Shown: positions 55,621 through 64,000 of the stretch, piece after piece | Layout of the letters: the number at the start of each line of letters is the position of its first letter | Numbering within the stretch: position 1 is the stretch's first letter | NCBI GenBank assembly: GCA_963989245.1 | Contig: OZ022341.1 | Span: 73,662,739 to 73,726,738, forward strand | Origin: Nansenia antarctica | Taxonomy: Eukaryota > Chordata > Actinopteri > Argentiniformes > Microstomatidae | Reading direction: 5' to 3' | Length of the DNA: 64,000 bases | Program-made: the position numbers and the translations under genes | Notes under the pieces: generated by a model | Databases searched by the model: none | What the model was told of the DNA's origin: nothing | The model's input: the letters and a program-made list of their open reading frames with translations, nothing else

Positions 55621-57080
55621 TGAGCTTTACATAAGAAAACATCAAATCATTGACCACAACACTATATGATGACACAGTACCCTAATTACAGTCAGGTCTC
55701 AGCTGTGGTACCTGTACCAAGCTTTTGAAGAATCACGTTCTGCCCGTTAGATTTGGATTCTTACAAGTAACTAACCGGACAAAGAAAGCAAAATATTTGA
55801 CCTTGTTAAAGGGCTGTGTCTGTACCATAGCAGTTCTCTAAACAATATTTACACGTATGTGATTCTCTACACACAAGCTACATGTTTTCATATACATACA
55901 ATTCTTATACCATAATGCTCACACTCCAAAGCAACGTTTTGTTGATAGACAGTAATACAATCTGTTAATTTACATTAAACAGAATAAACAATAAACATTG
56001 TCATAAAAATGTTCTCATCTCATCAATCTCAGTATTTCATAATGATAGGATCAGCATACATGTGACTCATGTTTCACAAACAGACTCATACACTCCACAC
56101 TGGGATGACATCACGGTCAGAGACACCTCTGATTGGCAGATCTGTACATCAGGGTGTTTTTTAGCATCACCAGCAGGTCCAATAGAGAAGTATGGGAACA
56201 GTCTCTCAGTGAAGGTGTGTTTATGAGTGAGGATGAGTGTCTTGTCTTCAGGGTCGTAGAAGGACACCTCCCCCTTGACCACATCACTGAATACAACACG
56301 TTGCATGACGTACACAGTACCTTAATGTGCTCTGATGTTTTATCACAGGTTTGTTTAACTTTGTTAAAGACCTCCAGCTTCTCCTGTAAGGGTTTCAGAG
56401 GAGGTAGACACAGAGGCTGCGGTCCATCAGGACCAAAACCTCACCACACAAAAACAATGGTGTTTAGCATCACCAGCTCCTCCAATAGAGACGTATGGGA
56501 GCAGTCTCTGACGTACACAGTACCTTAATGTGCTCTGATGTTTTATCACAGGTTTGTTTAACTTTGTTAAAGACCTCCAGCTTCTCCTGTAAGGGTTTCA
56601 GAACTGTCTGGAGTTCCTCCTGGATTGAGACAAAACTTTACTGAGGAGGTAGACACAGAGGCTGCGGTCCATCAGGACCAAAACCTCACCACACAAAAAC
56701 AATGGTGTTTAGCATCACCAGCTCCTCCAATAGAGAAGTATGGGAGCAGTCTCTCAGTGAAGGTGTGTTTATGAGTGAGGATGAGTGTCTTGTCTTCAGG
56801 GTGGTAGAAGGACCTCCCCCTTGTTGTAGTCCAGCTGTACTCTGATCCTCTGGGGTCTCCTCTTTAGAGTGATGGTGTTACCCACTACATCTCTATACTC
56901 ACCATCCCTCTGTGCTATAGCCCAGTATCCATACTGTGGTGATGATGGTACCTCCCCCTTTCTGTCACTGGACTCTTTAACCACACCCATGATCCATCTA
57001 GGATGGTCCCCCACCTCCCAGCTGTGCTGTCCTGAGATGAACCGCTCAGAGCCCAGAACATTTGAATACTTCATGAATAA
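55621..57080 (-). pseudogene. TRIM copy C: scrambled and internally duplicated TRIM fragments
   Basis: Pieces of a TRIM gene like copies A and B occur out of order: intron sequence next to the 96-nt exon (55640-55690), 3' flank (55730-55770), end of PRY-SPRY (56095-56277), then the 96-nt exon region (56290-56400), a short PRY-SPRY piece (56457-56515), the 96-nt exon region again (56512-56640) and the larger part of PRY-SPRY (56700-57075). The unit from GACGTACACAGTACCTTAAT to GTATGGGAGCAGTCTCT is present twice (about 56300-56515 and 56512-56760). No functional protein can result. Confidence 0.85.
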
Positions 57081-58138
57081 TAATAATAAATAATATTGGT
57101 AGGTGAAAACCTGTTAAATAAAATATAAAAGGTGGGTAAACCAAGTTTACTTGGACCAGGAGCTTGGGGGAGGAAAAAGTCACCATTTGTCAAGAAGAAT
57201 CCATGACAAATCAAAGAAATCATTTCCCAGCTGAGTTCAAGAGTTGAAGTTCCTCTAGTAGATGTGGGGGGCGGCTGAGGTCCTGACTCAGTGAATCTGG
57301 AATGTCGAGTCTACCATTATAGTCTTCCTCCCTCACCGACAGTCGGATCAACATCGAGCAGTATTCGTGTAAAGAGTACACTGGCCTTGTTATGATGACA
57401 TCCAGCTGGCATATAAACGTCTTCCAGGTTCCCTTGAAGATTTGCGCCAGAGGCTCAGTCTAAAACCCACGGGTGAGTCAGAAAAGTATCCATGCGATGA
57501 TACCCGCCCGGTGGTATGTCTCCGTACGAGACGGGCCGCCCGGTGAAGTTGAGCCACCATATTGTGGTGCTTTGTTCAGTTCGATGAATGAACTTCACAT
57601 AGGTTCACATCTTCATCTTGGGTCTGATGTTACAGCACAGCGCAACTCCAACACGTGGAGGATGATTCTCTCTGCAGGAACCGGAAACAGGAACACAAAA
57701 CAATTTCCAGAATCCGCTTCCGGAGGGTTGCAGCAAAGTTCAAGTATCTCGAGAAGGGTCCAGCTGCGGACATCACGCGCATCACCCGGACGCTTGATGG
57801 ACCATATTTGGTTGGAGCGCGTCATCACAGAAGTAACCGCGAGAAACCGCGAGATTTTGAAGGATCTTAAAAGCACGGCGAGATTTTAAAGGACATTTAA
57901 CGAACAATAATTTGAACACGCAATTGATAAGAAGAAGAAGAAGAAGAAGAAGAATTACAAATACAATGGCAAATGCAGCTCAGGTGAGAATTTCGAAATA
58001 TTATTAATGAACATGTTATAGTTTTCAGATGTGTATTTATTATTTAGGTTGTTGCATGTGTTACGCATTTGGCTGTTTCGCTGCTGGTTAGCAGTGATTG
58101 AATGAATGAATGAATGAATGAATGAATGGTCTTTATTG
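57081..58138. other. Region without a recognised gene; possible first exon at 57966
   Basis: A short frame ATGGCAAATGCAGCTCAG at 57966-57983 is followed by GTGAGA, so it could be a plus-strand first coding exon; nothing downstream in the window supports it. A GAA run lies at 57931-57953 and (GAAT)n at 58099-58127. The larger frame at 57473-57889 shows no recognisable domain. Confidence 0.3.
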
Positions 58139-58926
58139 TTTACATTTACATTTACATTTTTGGCATTTAGCAGACGCCTTATTCCAAAGCGACTTACAAT
58201 CAATACATTTGAATACTAAGCATGTGAATCAGCAATCCATCATTCGTTGCAGGAAGAGTAATCTAGCTCGGGCCTGGGGCCACTGATAGAAGGAAAAACC
58301 TTCTCCCTATCGCCTTCTACTAAACTTTTTTTTTTACTGGAGTAACTGAGAAACAGTACAAGGGGGGCAATAGAAGTTCTTAGGGACACAGTAGAGGGGA
58401 AAGCGGGTGTCTTTAGGAGACGTAGTGGTGAGGGTCGGAAGATTTCTCAGGAGGAGCAGTTAAGATGTAACCTGAAGAGATGGGTCTTCAGTCTACGACG
58501 GAAGATGGGTAGTGACTCTGCCGTTCTGACAGCCGTGGGGAGCTCATTCCACCAGCGGGGAGCCAGTGTTGTGAAGAGACGTGATCGGGCAGCCCGACTG
58601 CTGTGGAGAGGAGGTGGGGCCAGTCGGCCAGCCGAGGTGGAGGAGCGGAGTGAGCGGGCAGGGGTTTGGGGGGTTAACATTTCCTTCAGGTAGGCAGGGG
58701 CCGTCCCTTTAGCTGCCTGGTATGCAAGCACCAGGGTCTTGAATCTGATGCGAGCTGCTATCGGGAGCCAGTGCAGGGTGCGAAGGAGAGGGGTGACCTG
58801 CGAGTATTTGGGGAGGTTAAATACCAGCCGGGCAGCAGCATTCTGGATGAGCTGCAGAGGTCTAATGGCTGAAGCGGGGAGCCCAGCCAGGAGTACATTG
58901 CAGTAATCCAGGCGGGAGATGACCAG
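58139..58926 (-). mobile_element. L2-clade LINE 3' end, second copy
   Basis: On the minus strand this is the same element as at 31763-39304 but without the solo LTR and DIRS insertions. It encodes the last part of reverse transcriptase (LAYQAAKGTAPAYLKEM, WWNELPTAVRTAESL, FRRRLKTHLFRLH; readable 58731-58447) and ends in the fish L2 tail at 58139. It is 5'-truncated at 58926, abutting another LINE. Confidence 0.88.
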
Positions 58927-59403
58927 TTCATATTGTCATTGATATAGTACAGGTACCATACAACGACATTTGGGAGGGGGGGCTCCCCTGGTGCTAGGAA
59001 AAAAACTAAAAACAAGAAGGGAAAAGAGCTGGTTTACATAAATAAAGGCTATGTACACTATCTACTATACTATACTATACTATACAAATAAAACACTGTG
59101 CTGTACTCTATGCTATGCTATACATATCCTAACATTTCCTATCTCTGAACCTTATGTACCCGAGGGTTGTCATATTGCACATAGTGTTATTGCACATTCA
59201 TTTAAAGTGTCGCAGTTTGCAGGTTTGAAATATTCACAGTTGTGTTTCAGTATTGCACTTGATTACAATCTAGTAGCTGCCATCAAATTGTCTAGATTGT
59301 CCAGGGCCTAGAAGAACCTAAGTCTTTGCTGTGTTCAGGGCCTGAATGGCCCTGGGGTAGAAGCTGAGCTTCAGTCTATTTGTCCTTGCGAACATGGTCC
59401 TGA
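58927..59403 (-). mobile_element. Non-LTR retrotransposon 3' end, inverted copy of the LINE at 26260-27166
   Basis: On the minus strand it begins with the last codons of the reverse transcriptase (TMFARTNRLKLSFYPRAI homologue near 59340-59400) and continues through the same 3' UTR to CTATATCAATGACAATATGA. It is 5'-truncated at about 59403 and abuts the 5' end of the L2 copy directly. Confidence 0.88.
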
Positions 59404-61120
59404 ATTGGGGACTGGGAGTGACACTGTTCCCCTTTGCTCTCTATTTAAGGCACCAGCAAACAGTAGGAGGGGAGAGTGGTTTGGGAACGAGGGTTACAAC
59501 GAAGGAGTACAACGAGACAGAGAGCGACAACTAGACGACCACCAAACGAAAACCTGCCGAGTACCAGAGGGACCTGCGACGTTGGAACGAGAGAACACCT
59601 GATACACGCCAGGCGCCGAGCAGTGGTCCCGAGCAGAGGGACGACTGGCCACCAACGGAGCTGTCCGTGTCTGACCACTGGGGGTTGTGATTCCAGAGGC
59701 CTGTTGGGAACCTTGGGAGGGTGCAGCCAGCGCCCTTCCCAAAGTTAAGTGACTTTTTGTTTGCTTACTTTGGAGGTTGAGGGCTAACCCTACTGTCTAG
59801 CATAGCTGAGAGCCAGTTGAAGGACTGTGGACTGTGTGGTTGCCTGTCACTCGTGCAACCTGCTGATTCACTCTTTCCTGTCCTCAGCTAAGTGATTGGA
59901 GCCACGCTGGGTCGTGAGGATGCGCCGGACCTCCCCATAGGCGACGGGGTACAGTCTGGAGTCAACCCTGGGCGGAGCCCCGGTCAAGAGTTTATCGTAC
60001 TATCCTATCCCATCGGACCCTGCTGTTTTTAAAGAGCCTTTTATACTGTTCCTGGTTTCTCACATCACTTATAAGATACACACCGGCTAGACCCCTACGG
60101 TCTAGTGGCACTTTTCCTGGAGGCGCTGTGTACAGGTTTTTTGCCCCTGCTTGCCTGCCATGCGCCGGGCTCCTTGGGCCTCTCCTCGGGGCCCCCGGCC
60201 GGCCTGCGTGCTTGGTCTGTTCTGCCGCTGGGGCACCTGACCCGGCTAGCCTCGTGCAGGGCTATGATAGTCTGAGCCTGGTGGCCTGGGCCGGGTGCGC
60301 CGGTGGTGGGGCGGGTCGGGCGTGTGGGGTCCCCCCGAGGGGCTTGTGGGGGGCCGCGGCTTTGCACTGGTGGGCAAACTGGTAAGTAGTCGCTCTACCA
60401 CTAGAGGGCTGCAGGGGAATTTTCCTTGATGCACAGTGCACAGGTTTTTTACCCTTGCGTCCTTTTGACAAAGCTATCACTGGAACCTGGACACTGGACA
60501 CAACACTGAACACTACACTACACTGGACACTGAACATCTGTCATTACGTGAAGCGCATTGAGTCGCATCTTGTGAGAAATTCGCTATACAAATAAAACTT
60601 GAATTGATTTGATCCCTTGTACACTTTTTTGGGCATTTGTGTTGCAACACACCTGTACATTGTGCACTCTATAGGCCCTTATTTTACTCTAGACAGAAGG
60701 GTCGTAACACCTGTTATTAATTCCATTTGGTATACCTCAAACTTTCTTGCATTTCTGGTGTTTGCATTTTACATATTCTAAATATATGCTATCTACATGT
60801 CGCACTGGATGGGGTTAGTGCTGTTGACTCATCAGAAAGTAAAGACTAATTCACAGAGTGTATGAAGATTCCAGTAAGGGTTTTGTGAAGGAGCCCTAGT
60901 GCTGTTGACTCATCAGAAATAGAATGTTTTATTTAGCTCATCAGTGGGCACTCATTACCATGGACACCTCCAGCCCAGCACCTTGCACCACGGTTCCTGC
61001 CCTGCTCCATGGATTACAACAATGATCGCCTGACCCTTGCCTGACTCCACCAAGTCCTTTTCCTGACCCCTCAAACCTGTTTGACCTAATAAAGTTCTTC
61101 TACATTCTTTTATTTATATA
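59404..61120. other. Region without a recognised gene; LTR-like and SINE/LINE-tail sequences
   Basis: CTCTATTTAAGGC near 59440 looks like a TATA-type promoter followed by a long leader-like sequence. A pair of related motifs (GTGTACAGGTTTTTTGCCCC at about 60130 and GTGCACAGGTTTTTTACCCT at about 60437) encloses a GC-rich stretch, and 60545-60605 (GTCGCATCTTGTGAGAAATT, then CGCTATACAAATAAAACTTG) is a LINE/SINE-type tail. No coding region is supported. Confidence 0.4.
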
Positions 61121-62010
61121 CAGTTAGGTCTGGAAGTATTTGGACAGTGACACAATTTCCATAATTTGGGCTCTGTATGCCACCACAAAGGATTTTAAAT
61201 GAAACAATCAAGATGTAATTGAAGTGCATACTTTCAGCTTTAATTCAAGGGGTTGAACAACTAAACACTTCAGAATTCATCTGTCTGCTTCTGTCTTCAC
61301 ATCATCAATAAACACTAGTGACCCAGTGCCATTGGAAGCCATGCATGTCCATGTCATCACACTGCCTCCACGTTTTTTCACAGATGATGTGGTATGCGTC
61401 GGATCATGAGCCGTTCCAAGCCATACTTACATACCCATCATTCTGGTACAGGTTGATCTTAGTTCCATCGGTCCAAAGAATGCTGTTCCAGAACAGGGCT
61501 GGCTTTTTTAGATGTTTTTTGTCAAAGTCTAATCTGGCCTTTCTATTCTTGAGGCTTATGAATGGCTTGCACCTTGTGGTGAACCCTCTGTAATTGCTTG
61601 TGTGAAGTCTTTCTTTTATGGTACACATGGATAATGATATGCCTACCTCCTGGAGACTGTTCTTCACTTGGCTGGGTGTTTTGATGGGGTTTTTCTTTAC
61701 CATGTAAAGGATCCTGTGATCATCCACCACTCTTGTCTTCCATGGACGTCCAGACCTTTTTGTGGTGCCGAGCTCACCAGTGCATTCTTTTTTTCTCAGA
61801 ATGTACCAAACAGTTAATTTGGCCACTATTAATGTTCCCACTATCTCTCTGATGGATTTTTGTTTTGTTTTTACAGCCTAAGGATGGCCTGTTTCACTTG
61901 CATTGAGAGCTCTGTTGACTGCATGTTGTGCGTATACAGCAACAGCCTCCAAATGCAAATGCCACACTTGGAATCAACTCAGACCTTTTACCTGCTTAAT
62001 TGTTTCGTAT
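61121..62010 (-). mobile_element. Tc1-like transposon fragment
   Basis: The end CAGTTAGGTCTGGAAGTATT at 61121, preceded by TA, is a typical Tc1 terminal repeat; GGACAGTGACACAATTTCC follows. No partner end is found on the right, so the element is truncated near 62010. Confidence 0.8.
61404..61841 (-). pseudogene. Tc1-like transposase fragment
   Basis: About 145 codons on the minus strand: the second half of the DNA-binding region (GTTKRSGRPWKTRVVDDH), the GRPR-like linker, and the first catalytic Asp in SILWTDGTKINLYQND. The N-terminal helix-turn-helix is cut off, and the region between the first and the remaining two catalytic residues is absent, the sequence jumping to the 3' UTR. Not functional. 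Confidence 0.82.
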
Positions 62011-63298
62011 ATATTTTGGTATCTGTTACTTACTAAAAATGAAGAAGAGTTCTTGAGCAAATTTAAGACTTGTTTATTCAAAAAAGCAGGTTACACAGCA
62101 TGGCCCCTCAATGGAGCTGATGGTCCGAATCGGTCACAGGATGGATGTGAAGAAAAAAGAGACAGAGCCCATCTGCGTAGAGGACTTTATACCCTGTCAC
62201 TGCCACTTTCGCTGAGCCCACTAAACAGAGTCCACGTCACTTTAATTTGGTTGAATACAAAGTATATCAGTGAGACCATAGTAGGTGAGGCCATTCTCCG
62301 TCCTGCAAATAGGATGTCATTGTCTTATTATAATGCAACTCACCCTATGGTCTAATACAATTCCAATGCAACCTATGTTATGGGCGTCTTGCTGACTCGG
62401 GCCCCAATGCAATTATATCTTCCCATGATGACATTCCATCCTCTGCACATGCATGTCAAAAGGCCATTGTTTAGAGGGCCATGGCTATGGTTACAGAGCA
62501 TGAAAATACACTACACTAGTCTTCCTGGGGTCCGACACAACAATCCTATTTGGACAGAGTGAAGTCAAATGTGTTGCCAGGAGAGGAGAAAGATTCCTAA
62601 CAAACAACAGGCTTGTTTAATTTAAGAAATCTCTCCCTATCTCTCCTAACAGAAACAACACAAACGGACGGTTATCTAGTGAATAGGGGAACGAATCAGA
62701 TAAATGACAAATATGTTTCTGCCCTCAAGCAAGCCCTGGATGAGTAAAGAGGGAGTCAAACAGAGTCTCCTACTGTGTTGCTTTCACTACGTGGCCGTTG
62801 GGTTGCCATGGCTACGGCCAGCTGCAGCAGTTGATGCATGCCCTGGAACGTGTTTCACTCTCTGTTTGGGCTGTCGGCTGGGTTTACACGCTAAGTCATA
62901 TGAAAATACACTACACAGCCCCCCTCGGAACACGCAGAGTGTGTTCCGAAACTAAACGACAGACAGAAAAACTACATCAACCCATCAACTACATCAACAC
63001 ATCAACACATCAACACATCAACACATCAACACATCACTCAGTTCATCATGCATAATACAAAAACTGAGATACAGAAATTTCCAACGACCGATGTTTCCCT
63101 CGTCCGAAGCGGCAGGGTCAGAGGTTGCTAGCACATGGCCCCAGTTGGAGAACAGCCTTTACCGCTGTCTCAGATTGATAACACTTTCATAGTCAGGAGC
63201 TTCCATTGTCGCGTAACCATTACATCACTTCACAACCGACATCAATCACATGATATAGAAAGAAACAAACAGGAACCGAAGCAAACAATCACAAAACA
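62011..63298. other. Region without a recognised gene; probable 3' side of an endogenous retrovirus
   Basis: It contains an ACATCA repeat (62984-63036) and two partly similar stretches with GAAAATACACTACAC (62503 and 62902). The right part should contain the polypurine tract and 3' LTR of the envelope-bearing provirus, but I could not fix LTR borders. Confidence 0.4.
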
Positions 63299-64000
63299 TC
63301 ACTTAATAAACAAATCATCAAAAGAGGAAACAAAATCAGAAAGCAAAGCAGAATCCAGCTTTTGCTCATCAGCTATGTCGGCCATCATCAAAGCATTAAC
63401 CGGAACATCAGAAATACACTTTCCAAAACATTTGATTAAAATACCAAGTAACATAATACAGATGATAATGACAACAAGAATAATAGCGACGGACCTGATC
63501 ATATTACCAATACCTGAAAAAGCAGAATCAAAGAAATCCAATGTATTCCAACCGTGTTCTTTACGTAAATCCTCTATACCCTTCTTGTTAGATTCATGGA
63601 AATCATACAGAGCGTTACCAGAATCCGAAATATAACTGCAACATTCACCGCCTATCAAAGCACAAGTACCACCCTGACTGGCCAAAATAATGTCCAAAGC
63701 CATTCTATTTTGGAGAGCTACATTCTTAGTTTCAGTCAATTCAGTAGCCAGGGCAGATACTACAGCATCCGAAGCATTAATGTGTTTTTCAAGAACGGAT
63801 GATAGGGCACTTAATTCAGTCTGAGAGTTGTAGACACCATAACTTGGGAATATTAGGCCAAAAAACTTCTGAGCGGTAGATAACGCCCTACGACTACGAT
63901 GGGTTGCTTGTTTGTGAAGTACAGACATCTCTTCCCAAGTAACTTTCCTAATCAAAGGTATCAGATGAGCTAAATAACAAAGACCCTCACTCAAAGCAGG
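63299..64000 (-). CDS. Endogenous retrovirus envelope, end of SU and complete TM subunit, 5' partial
   Basis: On the minus strand a frame is open from the window edge to TGA at 63299-63301 (about 233 codons visible). It shows a furin-type cleavage site RSRR, a hydrophobic fusion-peptide-like segment directly after it, a heptad-rich helix with the LQNRMALD signature found in the immunosuppressive-domain region, a CX6CC motif (gamma-type envelope TM), a single membrane-spanning helix about 65 residues from the end, and a cytoplasmic tail of about 45 residues. No stop or frame break is seen. The rest of the envelope and any gag/pol lie to the right of the window. Whether it is a decayed provirus or a retained gene cannot be told from this part. 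Confidence 0.85.
   Translation of the reverse strand, partial: PALSEGLCYLAHLIPLIRKVTWEEMSVLHKQATHRSRRALSTAQKFFGLIFPSYGVYNSQTELSALSSVLEKHINASDAVVSALATELTETKNVALQNRMALDIILASQGGTCALIGGECCSYISDSGNALYDFHESNKKGIEDLRKEHGWNTLDFFDSAFSGIGNMIRSVAIILVVIIICIMLLGILIKCFGKCISDVPVNALMMADIADEQKLDSALLSDFVSSFDDLFIK

Noticed and set aside
60095..60537. Proline-rich minus-strand frames of about 90 codons
   Set aside because: GC-rich repeat sequence without conserved features or a supporting gene structure.

Overview
The window is a stretch of vertebrate nuclear DNA, almost certainly from a teleost fish; I cannot name the species. Genes are interrupted by introns with GT/AG borders. The repeats are typical of teleosts: L2-type LINE 3' ends, a Ty3/Gypsy element with a tRNA-Trp-like primer site, a DIRS-type element, hAT, Tc1 and Harbinger-like DNA transposons, tRNA-derived SINEs and very many minisatellites. 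The host genes are an NHS-family gene, an MHC class I heavy-chain gene and a tandem family of TRIM (RING/B-box/coiled-coil/PRY-SPRY) genes. Some 80% of the window is introns, transposable elements and simple repeats.

Layout. 2-4660 (+): the last three coding exons of an NHS-family actin regulator, with a 33-bp minisatellite inside the large coding exon. 4661-13699: gene-free, with three or four inverted-repeat DNA elements and several minisatellites. 13700-25763 (-): a seven-exon MHC class I gene of non-classical appearance. All splice sites and phases fit, but one in-frame stop lies near the end of the alpha-2 exon. Its introns hold a LINE carrying a nested SINE, a Tc1 remnant, a hAT-like element and a 1.3-kb G-rich array. 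26260-28320: a LINE 3' end and gene-free DNA.

28967-45121 (-): TRIM copy A, six exons, 470 codons, intact. Its third intron (12.8 kb) has been filled by an L2 LINE, which was itself hit by a solo LTR and by a DIRS-type element, and beside it by a complete Ty3/Gypsy element with identical LTRs. 48123-51233 (-): TRIM copy B, the same exon plan, but 234 bp have been removed in frame from the first exon, so the protein keeps the B-box, coiled coil and PRY-SPRY and has no RING. 55621-57080: TRIM copy C, a scrambled and internally duplicated wreck. A deleted hAT transposon with a BED-finger exon lies between copies B and C. 58139-64000: an L2 copy, a second LINE 3' end, a broken Tc1 element and, running off the right edge, the transmembrane part of an endogenous retrovirus envelope gene.

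How the parts relate. The MHC class I and TRIM genes are immune-type families that expand by tandem duplication in fish, and the three TRIM copies show this at different stages (intact, RING-less, scrambled). The transposons give a relative time scale: the L2 insertion is older than the solo LTR and the DIRS element inside it, and the Gypsy element is young. I saw no prokaryotic genes, CRISPR array, rRNA or functional tRNA gene. The points I consider most worth checking are the RING-less TRIM paralogue, the Gypsy -1 frameshift signal, the single stop in the otherwise sound MHC gene, and the open envelope frame.
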